Of a stretch of DNA of 64,000 nucleotides, positions 42,240 to 51,074 are shown piece by piece; position 1 is the first letter of the stretch; every line of letters begins with the position of its first letter. The position numbers and the translations under genes were made by a program. The notes under the pieces are model-generated. The model saw nothing but the letters and a program-made list of their open reading frames with translations. It did no database searches and was not told the origin of the DNA. Location of the stretch: NCBI RefSeq assembly GCF_003063245.1, contig NZ_MUXE01000014.1, forward strand, positions 1 to 64,000, in the 5' to 3' direction. Source of the stretch: Arcobacter caeni (lineage in GTDB: Bacteria; Campylobacterota; Campylobacteria; Campylobacterales; Arcobacteraceae).

Positions 42240-43207
42240 TAAACTAGTACCTTTTTACAAAATGGATGATATTCTCCTTGAAGACCAAGAGGAGTGAGTT
42301 TTCTGATAACTGAAACAATATTTATAGAGTTTCTAGCTTCGTCTAAACCAAATCCACCACCATTTAAAATATGTTCATAAGATCTAGTATGTAAGTCTGT
42401 GAATCCTTCTGAGAACTCAAATTCTTCACCATCAACAGTGATACTTCTATAAGTTGTTTTTCCACTAGCTCTTATATTTTCGGGAATATAGTCGTAGTTT
42501 ACAGATAAAAACCATCTTACATTTGCATTTTTCAATTTCATAAATCCAGCATTTGCATCTGGATGTTTTAAATGAACTAGATTTTCTTCAATAGGTCCAA
42601 ATATCCAAGAAAGCATATCAAAGAAGTGAACTCCAATATTTGACGCAATTCCACCACTTTTTGCTTCATCACCTTTCCATGATACAAAGTACCATTTCCC
42701 TCTTGAAGTTAAGTATGTAAGATCTATATCATATACTTTAGAAGGATTTTGTTCTAACTCTTTTGCTATTTTATTTTTAAGAGCAATAATTGAATCATGA
42801 AGTCTTAGTTGTAAAATATTATAAACTTTTTTACCAGTTTCTTCTTCTATAACTTTTAATTGGTCAATATTATGTGGATTTAAAACTAAAGGTTTTTCAC
42901 AAATAGCATGAGCACCATTTTTAAGTGCAAACCTAATATGAGAATCATGTAAATAGTTTGGAGTTGTAATTCCAATATATTCTATTTTTTTATTTCCATC
43001 TCGATGCCATTTATCAACAAACCTATCAAATCTTTCAAATTCTGTAAAAAAATGAGCTTGAGGGAAATTACTATCCATAATTCCAATTCCATCATATGGA
43101 TCAAGAGCAGCAACTAAATCATTTCCTGTATCTTTTATAGCTTTCATATGTCGTGGAGCTATGTATCCTGAAGCACCTATTAGTGCGAAGTTTTTTTTAT
43201 TTGGCAT
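42239..43207 (-). CDS. wbpB: UDP-N-acetylglucosaminuronate 3-dehydrogenase (WbpB/WlbA-like)
   Basis: 322 aa, Gfo/Idh/MocA family. The start [20 protein letters not shown] is typical of WlbA/WbpB; the catalytic lysine is in CEKPLVLN and the conserved SKSGGI-type segment reads [19 protein letters not shown]. It oxidises C3 of UDP-GlcNAc-uronate with a tightly bound NAD recycled by 2-oxoglutarate. The frame opens at 43237, overlapping wbpA, but the ATG at 43205-43207 has GGAG eight bases upstream and follows the wbpA stop, so I chose it. Confidence 0.92.
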   Translation of the reverse strand: MPNKKNFALIGASGYIAPRHMKAIKDTGNDLVAALDPYDGIGIMDSNFPQAHFFTEFERFDRFVDKWHRDGNKKIEYIGITTPNYLHDSHIRFALKNGAHAICEKPLVLNPHNIDQLKVIEEETGKKVYNILQLRLHDSIIALKNKIAKELEQNPSKVYDIDLTYLTSRGKWYFVSWKGDEAKSGGIASNIGVHFFDMLSWIFGPIEENLVHLKHPDANAGFMKLKNANVRWFLSVNYDYIPENIRASGKTTYRSITVDGEEFEFSEGFTDLHTRSYEHILNGGGFGLDEARNSINIVSVIRKLTPLGLQGEYHPFCKKVLV

Positions 43208-43208
43208 T

Positions 43209-44480
43209 TTATAATCTCCATGAAGGATTTTTAACAATCCCTTTAATATCTATTATCGTTTCATTACCTTCAGAAATGTTTCTATAATCTTCTTGCGTTA
43301 ATTTTATAAATTGATGATGTGCAACTGCAACGATTATAGAATCATATTTTTTATTTCCTTCAAAAGGATTTGTTTCCATTAGTTTATGAGTAAAGTGAGT
43401 TCTTTCTTCTGTTAAATCAACCCAAGGATCATATATATCTACATTTACTCCATATTCATTTAACTCATCAACTATATCTGTTACTTTTGTATTTCTTAAA
43501 TCAGGACAATCTTCTTTAAAAGTTACTCCTAAAACTAAGATATTTGAATCTTTTATTTTCTTATTATTTTTTATCATTAATTTGATTGTTTTTTCAGCAA
43601 TATATTTACCCATTCCATTATTTATTTGTCTAGCACCGAGTATTAGGTTTGGTTTATATCCTAGTTCTTCTGCTTTAAAAGTAAGGTAATATGGATCAAC
43701 ACCTATACAATGTCCACCTACAAGTCCTGGCTTTAGCTTAATAAAGTTCCATTTAGTTGCAGCTGCTTCTATCACATCATTTGTATCTATATTCATGGTA
43801 TCAAAAATTAATGCTAATTCATTTATAAGTGCAATATTTACATCTCTTTGAGTATTTTCAATTACTTTTGCAGCTTCTGCTACTTTTATTGAGCTTGCTT
43901 TATAAGTTCCAGCTATTATAATTGACTTATATAGATCATCAACAACTATTGCAATTTCAGCAGTTGAACCCGATGTTATTTTAAGAATTTTTGTAACTGT
44001 ATGTTCTTTATCACCTGGATTAATTCTTTCAGGACTATATCCACAGAAAAAATCTTTATTAAAAATCATTCCAGAAACTTTTTCTAATTCAGGTACACAA
44101 ACTTCTTCTGTAACACCTGGATAAACAGTAGATTCATAAATTACAATATCATCTTTTTTAAGTACTTTTCCAATTGTTTGAGAAGATTTTATTAAAGGAG
44201 TTAAATCTGGTCTATTTGAGCTATCAATTGGAGTAGGAACTGTAACAATATAGATATTACAATCTTTTATATCATCACTAGAAGTTGTATAAATCATTCC
44301 ATTTTTTATAGATTCATTTACTTCTTCAGCTGTTAATTCCAAAGTTCTATCAAAACCACTACTTAATTCATCAATTCTTGGTTTATTTATATCAAAACCT
44401 ACTACTTGATATTTCTTACTAAAAGCATGTGCTAGAGGAAGTCCTACATATCCTAGTCCGATTATGCATATTTTTTTCAT
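43209..44480 (-). CDS. wbpA: UDP-N-acetyl-D-glucosamine 6-dehydrogenase (WbpA/TviB-like)
   Basis: A 423-aa nucleotide-sugar dehydrogenase. IIGLGYVGLPLAHAF opens the NAD domain; catalytic Cys258 lies in GLVGGHCIGVDPYYL; VLGVTFKEDCPDLRNTK and PWVD mark the C-terminal domain. These are the marks of the UDP-HexNAc dehydrogenase branch, unlike the UDP-glucose enzyme at 8120. It makes UDP-GlcNAc-uronate, the entry to the diamino-uronate branch. The gene overlaps the MarR-type regulator by four bases and is the first enzyme of the operon. Confidence 0.94.
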   Translation of the reverse strand: MKKICIIGLGYVGLPLAHAFSKKYQVVGFDINKPRIDELSSGFDRTLELTAEEVNESIKNGMIYTTSSDDIKDCNIYIVTVPTPIDSSNRPDLTPLIKSSQTIGKVLKKDDIVIYESTVYPGVTEEVCVPELEKVSGMIFNKDFFCGYSPERINPGDKEHTVTKILKITSGSTAEIAIVVDDLYKSIIIAGTYKASSIKVAEAAKVIENTQRDVNIALINELALIFDTMNIDTNDVIEAAATKWNFIKLKPGLVGGHCIGVDPYYLTFKAEELGYKPNLILGARQINNGMGKYIAEKTIKLMIKNNKKIKDSNILVLGVTFKEDCPDLRNTKVTDIVDELNEYGVNVDIYDPWVDLTEERTHFTHKLMETNPFEGNKKYDSIIVAVAHHQFIKLTQEDYRNISEGNETIIDIKGIVKNPSWRL

Positions 44481-44794
44481 ATATTACCTTTGTTATTTTT
44501 GTATTGATTAAGTTCTAGTTGTAGTTCTTCATACTCAGCTTTTTTTCTAGCTATAAATTTTTCAGTTAAAAGTATTTTTTCTTTTATACCTTTTTGTGTT
44601 AAAAGATATTTATAATTTTTTTTATTTTCTGATGTTGCAAAATTTTGAGCTTTTATATAACCCTTTTCTATCAAGGCATTTAAAATATAGTTTATTTTTC
44701 CCACAGAAAAACCTAACTCAATTGCAAGTGTAGTTTGTGATTTGATAGATTCAGATTTTCTAAGTACTGCTAATGTTAGTTCATCATTATACAA
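44477..44794 (-). CDS. MarR-family EPS-associated transcriptional regulator
   Basis: 105 aa from the chosen start. The winged-helix segment TTLAIELGFSVGKINYIL then ALIEKGYIK, followed by LTQKGIKEKILLTEKFI and an EYEELQLEL coiled tail, is characteristic of the small EPS-associated MarR-like proteins that head capsule and O-antigen operons. The frame opens at 44818 (TTG) without a ribosome site; a second TTG at 44794 has AGGAG eight bases upstream (44803-44807) and begins right at the domain, so I prefer it. It is first in the cluster and probably controls it. Confidence 0.85.
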   Translation of the reverse strand: MYNDELTLAVLRKSESIKSQTTLAIELGFSVGKINYILNALIEKGYIKAQNFATSENKKNYKYLLTQKGIKEKILLTEKFIARKKAEYEELQLELNQYKNNKGNI

Positions 44795-44973
44795 ATATAC
44801 TTCTCCTGTGATTTTCAAGTTTTGAATTTTAGCTTTTTTAAGTTTAATATTTTATTATTTTAATTAATAAAGTATTATGATAAATAAAATTATTAGTATT
44901 CTTTAGTTAAACTTGCGCTCTTTAAAAAATATTAAAAAGAAAAAACCATAAAATAATAAGGCTGGAATCAAAT

Positions 44974-45549
44974 TTGCAAAATAAAGAATACTCAGAAGAT
45001 GAGATTGATTTAAGAGAATTGTTTCAAACTATTTGGAATAGTAAAAAGTTTATTGTTATTTTTACATTTTTAATAACTCTATTATCTGTTATTTATGTTT
45101 TTTAAAAAAATCCAGTTCCAATATATAAAGGAAAAGTATTTGTCGAAATAGGTCAAATCCAAAGTCAAAATTTTGGTGAAAAGATTTTAGATACTCCTGC
45201 TAATTTAGCAGCAATTTTAAAATTAGAATTCAATATTAATACTTCAATACCAAAAGGTACAAATAGTTTATTGGAAATAAGTTCAAATAATATTAATAAT
45301 GAAACAATAAAAAATGATTTACAAAAGTCAGTAGAATTTATATTAAATAGACATAAAGAAAAAGCAAATTTTTATGAAAATACAATCATGTCAAAACAAA
45401 TCGGAGATATTGTAATAAATAATACACCTATTAATACTCTTAAAAAATCACTAATCGTAATTGTTGCTTTTGTAACTGGATTTATCTTGTCAATATTCTT
45501 AGTATTTTTTATGCAATTTATTTCAAGTATGAAAAAAACTCATCTTTAA
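44974..45549 (+). pseudogene. wzz: Broken Wzz-type chain length determinant (in-frame stop)
   Basis: In one frame from a TTG at 44974 the sequence reads a Wzz N-terminus (EDEIDLRELFQTIWNSKKF, then a membrane helix ending SVIYVF), a TAA at 45103-45105, then continues KNPVPIYKGKVFVEIGQ and ends with the Wzz-type proline-plus-helix (PINTLKKSLIVIVAFVTGFI). Frame is kept on both sides, so a single nonsense change broke it. The stop sits where a T6 run meets an A7 run; TTA in place of TAA would restore Leu. Even intact the protein (~191 aa) would be short for Wzz. Its 3' end overlaps hipA tail-to-tail by 27 bases. It lies divergent from the glycan block. Confidence 0.85.
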
Positions 45550-46788
45550 ATTTTTCTCTATTTTACTTATACTCTCTTCATTTATTTCAAGCTCATTAGC
45601 CCTATTTCTAAATGTAGAAAAAATCTCAATGGTTTGTTCAATAATCTCTTTTACAATATTCTCTTTTAATGAGTGTAGTTTTGCAATATCTAACAAATCT
45701 TTTTTTGTAAAATCATTTGTTTTACCTCTTAGAGATAATTGATGATTTTTAGTATAACCTGTTCCATTTGCATATGTTATATCATAAGCAGGACTTAAAC
45801 TCCAAATTCCTTTTTCATCCATAAGAAATGCAAAGTTTTTTGCATGGTCATCTTGATTTCTTCCTATTATATTAAAAACCATTCTTCTATAAAGTTCATA
45901 TAAATCTTGTTGATTTCCTGTTAAATATCTAGTTAATCTAAAAAGTTCATCATAAGAATAATGCATTGGAATATTAAAATTACAGTGAGTAAGTCCAGCA
46001 ACACTATGAAGATGTTTAGCTTTACCAGTTACTCTATCAAATCGTTTAATTAAATAGTGAGTTAAATTTCCATGTTCTAATAATTCAATATTAGGAACTT
46101 CAATTTTTGCTTCTTTTGCCATATTCATGTACAAATATTCAAGTTTTGTGTAATCTTGGCTTTTTTGATTATCATTTAAAAAATCAAACTTTATTAGATA
46201 ATGTTCAAATCCAATAGGTAATTCTTTTTTTATACCACTTATTATCTCTTTTGAATTGGGGTTATATCCTATAATCGCTTTTGCACGAGCGCCTCCAGCA
46301 CTTGCAGCACTATCCATGAAAGTAAGCATTTCATCTACAACTTCAATTGCATCACCACTTATGATTTTTTTTGCATTTTCATAAAAACTATTTAGTTCGA
46401 TTAATTCTTGTTGTTTATGCTTATCAAGTTTATGGATTGAGGGTTTATAAGAGATTGCACCTATACTTTTATCACCTACAAACATAAGTTTTTGAACAAC
46501 ATTTAATTCATAAGATGGAATATTTTTTGATTCAAAATATCTTTCAATTACTTTTGTTCCAAATTTATCTGGCAAACTATCATGAAAAACTCCAGCTAAG
46601 CTTTCAAAATAGTGTTCATCATTGTTTGTATAAACACCTTCAAGAGACAAAGGAAGTTTTAAGGGTGAAATTTCTAAGTTAGAGTTTTTAAACTCTTTAT
46701 CATATTCAAAATACACTCTTGCATCTTTTAATAAAATAGTTCCGATCTTTTTATCATAGATAAAAGCTTCAACTTCATATTGGCTCAT
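45523..46788 (-). CDS. hipA: HipA-family serine/threonine kinase toxin
   Basis: 421 aa. The N-terminal HipA domain (residues 1-110) has FESLAGVFHDSLPDKFG; the kinase part has AASAGGARAKA (P-loop-like, near 165), the catalytic loop GRNQDDHAKN (Asp313) and the metal-binding LSPAYDIT. E. coli HipA phosphorylates GltX and induces persistence; the target here is unknown. All kinase residues appear intact. It overlaps the hipB-like gene by four bases, antitoxin first, as in hipBA. It lies between the glycan locus and glyS. Confidence 0.92.
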   Translation of the reverse strand: MSQYEVEAFIYDKKIGTILLKDARVYFEYDKEFKNSNLEISPLKLPLSLEGVYTNNDEHYFESLAGVFHDSLPDKFGTKVIERYFESKNIPSYELNVVQKLMFVGDKSIGAISYKPSIHKLDKHKQQELIELNSFYENAKKIISGDAIEVVDEMLTFMDSAASAGGARAKAIIGYNPNSKEIISGIKKELPIGFEHYLIKFDFLNDNQKSQDYTKLEYLYMNMAKEAKIEVPNIELLEHGNLTHYLIKRFDRVTGKAKHLHSVAGLTHCNFNIPMHYSYDELFRLTRYLTGNQQDLYELYRRMVFNIIGRNQDDHAKNFAFLMDEKGIWSLSPAYDITYANGTGYTKNHQLSLRGKTNDFTKKDLLDIAKLHSLKENIVKEIIEQTIEIFSTFRNRANELEINEESISKIEKNLKMSFFHT

Positions 46789-47078
46789 TTAATTATCCTT
46801 TTTGGAAGTTTAGATTCATTTTTTATTTCTTCTAAACTTTTTATCTCTCTTTGTTTTAATAAGCCTTTTAAATTATCAAAAAGTCGTAAGGCAATAAGAA
46901 GTTTCAGTATATTTTCAAGAGAAGCTCTTTTTTTATAAACAAAATCTTTATAAGTTGGGAATGGAATATCAGCTTTTAAAGCTAACTCTTTTTGTTGAAG
47001 CTTTTGGACTTTTCTTTCATTCTCAATAAGTTCAATGGTTTTTTCTATTAATTCAATTGGAGTTGATAGTTCTAACAT
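46785..47078 (-). CDS. hipB: HipB-like antitoxin, XRE-type helix-turn-helix
   Basis: 97 aa. LQQKELALKADIPFPTYKDF is a helix-turn-helix of the XRE type, followed by RASLENILKLLIALRLF, as in HipB-like antitoxins that bind and neutralise HipA and repress the operon. An AAAGG site precedes its ATG by six bases. An inverted repeat just upstream (47092-47107) is a candidate operator. Confidence 0.85.
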   Translation of the reverse strand: MLELSTPIELIEKTIELIENERKVQKLQQKELALKADIPFPTYKDFVYKKRASLENILKLLIALRLFDNLKGLLKQREIKSLEEIKNESKLPKRIIK

Positions 47079-47091
47079 TTTAAACCTTTAG

Positions 47092-47107
47092 ATATGTTAT
47101 TACATAT
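47092..47107. promoter_or_regulatory. Inverted repeat, candidate HipB operator
   Basis: ATATGT and ACATAT form a perfect 6-base inverted repeat with a TATT spacer, 14 bases upstream of the hipB start. A looser outer symmetry (TAGATAT ... ATATCTA, 47090-47119) surrounds it. Position and symmetry fit autoregulation by a helix-turn-helix antitoxin, but AT-rich DNA makes chance repeats common. Confidence 0.45.
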
Positions 47108-47142
47108 TTTATATATCTAATAATATCATAAAGTATGTAGTT

Positions 47143-47355
47143 TTATATATTAATTAAACTTTCACCTTCTAAAACAGATATTACATATTCAATAATTTCA
47201 TCATTTATATAAAGTAGGGATTTTTGTAGTTTTTTATAAATTATAATATCTGTAAACAAATCAAATGAAGTTTCAAAGCACCTATAAATAGGGCTTTGAG
47301 AATAATTATAGTTAATTGTAGTTAGATTAAATCGTAATCTCTTTAATATCAGCAA
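47143..47355 (-). CDS. Possible small protein, 70 aa (doubtful)
   Basis: An open frame of 70 codons starting with TTG inside the 3' end of glyS (29-base overlap) and ending just before the hipB control region. No ATG is available and only a weak purine stretch precedes the start. It has no signal peptide or motif; one cysteine is present. It might be a real small gene coupled to glyS, a decayed remnant, or chance. I cannot assign a function. Confidence 0.25.
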   Translation of the reverse strand: MLILKRLRFNLTTINYNYSQSPIYRCFETSFDLFTDIIIYKKLQKSLLYINDEIIEYVISVLEGESLINI

Positions 47356-49348
47356 TCTTTCTAAATCCTTGATAAACTAATCCAATTAAATTTTTTCTAT
47401 TTGTTTTGATTTTTTCATTTTCATGATTTACAAATACATTATCAAAAAAGCCATCAAGTTGTGGTTTTAGTGCAAATAATGCTTCTAATTCTTCATCATA
47501 AGTTTCATATGATTTGAAACTTACTTCATTGTATTTTGTATATAACTCTTTTTCTTCATCATTTTCAAATAAATCTTCATCTATTGCAAGTTTTTTATTT
47601 ACATCAACATCTTTTATAATATTTGCAACTCTTTTAAAAGTAGTAACATATTCTTTGAAATTATCACTTTGAACTATGGGGTTTAAGGCACATATTTTTT
47701 GAGATATTTTATAAACATCTGTTTCACTACTTGCAAGTACGGCTTTTAATACTGTTGGATTTACTTCAAAAATTTTAAATAATCTTTCATTAAAGAATTC
47801 AACTAAAGCTTTTTTGTCTAAGTTTTTGTAGTTTACTGATAATTCATCAATTATTTTAGATAAATCCAATGATAATTTATGTTCCATTGCAATTTTGACG
47901 ATTCCAGCTGCTGCTCGTCTTAGTGCAAATGGGTCTTTTGAACCTGTTGGAATTTTACCAACACTAAATAATCCCATTAAACTATCTAATTTATTAGCCA
48001 ATGCAACGATTGAAGAAAATACATTTGATGGAAGTTCTGAATCTTCACCATCTGGTAAATATTGCTCTTTTAAAGCTGTGTAAACCAGTTCATCTTCTCC
48101 TGCAATTTTTGCATAGTAATAACCCATAAGTCCTTGCAGTTCTGTAAATTCATAAACCATTTCTGACATTAAATCTGCTTTTGAAAGCATTACAGCTTTT
48201 TGTAAAAGTTCTTTCTCTTTTTCTTTAAGTACAAAAATATCTGCTAAATAAGAAGCAATTTTTGCCTCTCTTTCGCATTTTTTGTACATTGAACCCAGAC
48301 CCTCAACAAATACTAATTTTTTAAGTCTTTCATTTGATAAACCGTTTTTAATATCATTTTTGTAAAAAAACATCGCATCAGCTAATCTTGGTCTTAAAAC
48401 TTTTTCATTTCCAGCGATTATATATCCAAAATCATCAGTTTTTGCATTTGAAACAACGATGAAATTATTTGTTAAATTTCCATCTTTATAAACTGCAAAA
48501 TATCTTTGATTTTCTTTCATTGATGTTACGATTACTTCTTCTGGTAATTCTAAAAATTCAACATCAAATTTTCCAATTAAAGCTGTTGGATACTCAGTAA
48601 TCGCCACAACCTCTTCTAAAAGTTCAGTATCAATTTCAATTTTAATATTGTGTCTTTGTTCTATACTTTTCATTTGTGAAAGAATTTTTTCTCTTCTTTC
48701 ATCTGGATATAAAATAACTCCACTTTTATCAAGTTTACAGAAATAATCTCCTGCAAAAGAGTAAGAAAATGGTTCATAAGAAACCATTCTATGAGCAAAT
48801 GAGAAGTTAGATGATTTAACTCCAAAAAGTTCAGCATCAACAATTTCTTCACCTAAAATAATAGATAAACTTCTAATTGGTCGAATAAAACTATCTGTTC
48901 TCTCAGCCCATCGCATAGATTTTCCGAAATTTAAAGAATGAACAAATTCATTTATCATTTCATTTAATAAATTTTTTGATTCATTTCCTTTTACATTTTG
49001 TTTAAAATAAAGAACTTCACCTTTTCCTAAATCAACTTTTTCAAGTTCACTAACATCAACACCACATTTACTAGCAAAACTAATAGCAGCACCCGTTGCA
49101 ATTCCATCTTTGAAAGCTATTTTAACAGGCGCTCCAAATTGTTCAACAATAGAATCTTCTTGAGTTACTTGAAATTCTCGATGCCATAATACTAATCTTC
49201 TTGGTGTATAAAAGAAATCAAATTCACAAAGTAATCTATTTTTTTCTAATATATCACTCCACTTTTTTTCAATATTTGGTAATTCATTTAAAAATGGAAT
49301 CGCTGGTAATTCTTCTACACCAATCTCAATTAATAATGGTTTATTCAT
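47327..49348 (-). CDS. glyS: Glycyl-tRNA synthetase, beta subunit
   Basis: A 673-aa subunit of the heterotetrameric bacterial GlyRS; GlyS provides tRNA recognition. The start PLLIEIGVEELPA and LVLWHREFQV, VTSMKENQRYFAVY, the HD-like SKADLMSEMVYEFTELQG and the QYLPDGEDSELPS and DPFALRRAAAG segments are all hallmarks. Length is normal. The alpha subunit gene (glyQ) is not in the window. Its start overlaps a 51-aa membrane protein gene by eight bases. Confidence 0.96.
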   Translation of the reverse strand: MNKPLLIEIGVEELPAIPFLNELPNIEKKWSDILEKNRLLCEFDFFYTPRRLVLWHREFQVTQEDSIVEQFGAPVKIAFKDGIATGAAISFASKCGVDVSELEKVDLGKGEVLYFKQNVKGNESKNLLNEMINEFVHSLNFGKSMRWAERTDSFIRPIRSLSIILGEEIVDAELFGVKSSNFSFAHRMVSYEPFSYSFAGDYFCKLDKSGVILYPDERREKILSQMKSIEQRHNIKIEIDTELLEEVVAITEYPTALIGKFDVEFLELPEEVIVTSMKENQRYFAVYKDGNLTNNFIVVSNAKTDDFGYIIAGNEKVLRPRLADAMFFYKNDIKNGLSNERLKKLVFVEGLGSMYKKCEREAKIASYLADIFVLKEKEKELLQKAVMLSKADLMSEMVYEFTELQGLMGYYYAKIAGEDELVYTALKEQYLPDGEDSELPSNVFSSIVALANKLDSLMGLFSVGKIPTGSKDPFALRRAAAGIVKIAMEHKLSLDLSKIIDELSVNYKNLDKKALVEFFNERLFKIFEVNPTVLKAVLASSETDVYKISQKICALNPIVQSDNFKEYVTTFKRVANIIKDVDVNKKLAIDEDLFENDEEKELYTKYNEVSFKSYETYDEELEALFALKPQLDGFFDNVFVNHENEKIKTNRKNLIGLVYQGFRKIADIKEITI

Positions 49349-49496
49349 CTATTTTATCCTTGTTAGAGTTCTTGTTTTCATTTTCTTCGATTTTGTCTGT
49401 ATGTTTTTTTATTTGTTGTCTGTTAAAGTTGATGATGAACATTGCAACCATAATAACGAACATAATAAGTATTATTGTGTCTAATATATCTTTCAC
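49341..49496 (-). CDS. Small membrane protein, 51 aa, coupled to glyS
   Basis: A GTG start at 49496 with AGGA five bases upstream opens a 51-codon frame: a short N-terminus, one membrane helix (TIILIMFVIMVAMFIINF, residues about 7-24) and a highly charged tail rich in Lys, Glu and Asn. The stop overlaps the glyS ATG by eight bases, so it is probably cotranslated with glyS. I do not recognise a family. Confidence 0.6.
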   Translation of the reverse strand: MKDILDTIILIMFVIMVAMFIINFNRQQIKKHTDKIEENENKNSNKDKIDE

Positions 49497-49522
49497 ATTT
49501 ATCCTAAATTTTATCTATTAAA

Positions 49523-49540
49523 AGGCTAATATTCTAGCCA
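49523..49540 (-). terminator. Weak hairpin after the cytochrome gene
   Basis: GGCTA and TAGCC form a 5-bp stem with a six-base loop (49524-49539), followed on the minus strand by TTTT. It lies 6 bases past the cytochrome stop and ahead of the small glyS-linked gene. The stem is short. Confidence 0.4.
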
Positions 49541-49544
49541 ACTA

Positions 49545-49889
49545 TCACTTATTTTTTAGTAAATCCATCAAACTTGAACCACTGTTTAAAGAAGGTGTTT
49601 TAAACAAATCTTCTTTATTTATATGGCATTCTTTACAAGATGCAAGATTTTGATGTTCTATTCTATTTGATTCAATTAATTTATTTTGGGAGTGACAAGC
49701 AAAACAATCTCCACCACACTCTGTCATGGTTGCTGGAGTTTTGGTATGACATGCGATGCAAGTTGTCAAAACTTGATGGTGTTTTTCTTTTATTGACTCT
49801 TTTAAAACTGGATGACAAGACATACAATCACCACTACAAGCATATGAATAAAGACAAAAACTAAGAAAAAGTATAATTTTTTTTATCAT
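49545..49889 (-). CDS. Small tetraheme c-type cytochrome
   Basis: A 114-aa exported protein: a hydrophobic signal peptide (residues 1-17) ends just before the mature part, which has four CXXCH heme sites: CMSCH, CIACH, CFACH and CKECH. Further histidines (KHHQ, EHQN) can serve as distal ligands. It should be a periplasmic electron carrier. Small tetraheme proteins of this kind are common in respiratory Campylobacterota, but the redox partner is not in the window. It lies two bases after a hypothetical gene in what looks like one operon with rsmG and ribA. Confidence 0.9.
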   Translation of the reverse strand: MIKKIILFLSFCLYSYACSGDCMSCHPVLKESIKEKHHQVLTTCIACHTKTPATMTECGGDCFACHSQNKLIESNRIEHQNLASCKECHINKEDLFKTPSLNSGSSLMDLLKNK

Positions 49890-49891
49890 CT

Positions 49892-50263
49892 TTATTTAAT
49901 TAACTCCCTATAAATTACACCGTCTATTTCATCTTTTGCTATTTGTTCAAACTCTTGATTTGAATCGATAATTACAAGATTTTTTGAATCAAACATATAA
50001 TTATCAGCAATTTTTTGTATTTGAATAGCTAGATTTTTTTCTGAAATTATATATTTTACATTTAAACTATTACAATAAATTGCTTCTTTTATAGAACTTA
50101 CAATAACGGCTGATGAAAGATTATTTTTAAAAGAATATTCCAAAGTTTTCTCATCATAATCAAATATAATTGTTGAATTTGCTTTAGTATTTCTTATATT
50201 TTCTAGATTTTTTATATATATTATTTCTTCAAAAGGTACCAGTTTATCACCAATAATTATCAT
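49892..50263 (-). CDS. Hypothetical protein, 123 aa
   Basis: I do not recognise the family with confidence. The 123-aa product is soluble with alternating beta and helix segments (MIIIGDKLVPFEEIIYI, SAVIVSSIKEAIYCN, LVIIDSNQEFEQIA), a Rossmann-like or flavodoxin-like pattern without a nucleotide motif. It lies between the tetraheme cytochrome and a small TM/zinc-ribbon protein in a compact minus-strand run, so it is likely expressed with them. Confidence 0.75.
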   Translation of the reverse strand: MIIIGDKLVPFEEIIYIKNLENIRNTKANSTIIFDYDEKTLEYSFKNNLSSAVIVSSIKEAIYCNSLNVKYIISEKNLAIQIQKIADNYMFDSKNLVIIDSNQEFEQIAKDEIDGVIYRELIK

Positions 50264-50271
50264 TTTAATTC

Positions 50272-50490
50272 CTATTTATTTAATAAACACTCTTTTGAGC
50301 AATAAAATTTTCCATTGCTAACGATTGCTTCTTTTTGAGAAACATAAGTTTTACAAGTTGGACACTCTACCATTTCATCTTCAATTTGTTCATTTTTTTT
50401 AGCAATAATATCTTTTTCTCTATTTTTCTTAAAAAAAACAATATAAGCTAAAAAAGCTACGATTACTACTGCGAGTATTTTTAAAACCAT
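50272..50490 (-). CDS. PP0621-like small membrane protein with zinc-binding cysteines
   Basis: 72 aa: one N-terminal membrane helix (residues 3-19) followed by a cytoplasmic linker and a compact cysteine motif, CPTC near 44-47 and C(S)KEC near 64-68, likely a zinc site. The layout matches the PP0621 family of small proteins of unknown function. It abuts rsmG with a one-base overlap. Confidence 0.75.
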   Translation of the reverse strand: MVLKILAVVIVAFLAYIVFFKKNREKDIIAKKNEQIEDEMVECPTCKTYVSQKEAIVSNGKFYCSKECLLNK

Positions 50491-51074
50491 TATTTACCTT
50501 TTATATAAAGATAATTTCTATCTTTTCTATTTACTATTTTATAATCATTTATTTTTGCTATTTCAATCTCCGTTTCAAGCATAGAACCTTTATAAAATAG
50601 ATATGAAGTATCTTCTTTTTTAATATTTTTTGTAATATCTAAAAGCAAAGAAGTATTTGTAACTGCTCTTGAAGTAATTAAGTTTACTTGTAAATCTTTA
50701 ACCTCTTCTACCCTACTACAAATAACTGTTAAATTATCTAATTTTAAACTGGCTTTCACAAAATTTAAAAATGAAACTCTTTTGATTCTAGGCTCTATTA
50801 AGTAAGATTTCACATCTCTTAAAGCCATTGCTAAAATTAATCCTGGATAACCTGCACCTGTCCCAATATCTGCAAAACTTGTATAACTATTAATAAACTT
50901 TAAGGGATATATAGAATCCAAAATATTTTCTTCTATATCACTTCGAGAGAGTCTTCCACTAAGATTATGAACTTTGCCCCATTGTTGAAGTAGTTTTATG
51001 AAGATTTCACAATCTTCATAAAATCTATCATCAAAAAAAAGATTATTTTCTTCTAATAATTGTTTTAAAACCAT
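50490..51074 (-). CDS. rsmG: 16S rRNA (guanine-527-N7)-methyltransferase
   Basis: A 194-aa SAM-dependent methyltransferase. WGKVHNLSGRLSRSDIEENI then SFADIGTGAGYPGLILAMA (motif I) and ITSRAVT are diagnostic of RsmG (GidB). It methylates G527 in the 530 loop of 16S rRNA; loss gives low-level streptomycin resistance in other bacteria. The protein is slightly shorter than the ~207-aa E. coli form. It is one base from ribA. Confidence 0.95.
   Translation of the reverse strand: MVLKQLLEENNLFFDDRFYEDCEIFIKLLQQWGKVHNLSGRLSRSDIEENILDSIYPLKFINSYTSFADIGTGAGYPGLILAMALRDVKSYLIEPRIKRVSFLNFVKASLKLDNLTVICSRVEEVKDLQVNLITSRAVTNTSLLLDITKNIKKEDTSYLFYKGSMLETEIEIAKINDYKIVNRKDRNYLYIKGK

Noticed and set aside
45271-45549. 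Apparent stand-alone 92-aa gene
   Set aside because: It is only the downstream part of the broken wzz frame and starts at an internal TTG; not a separate gene.
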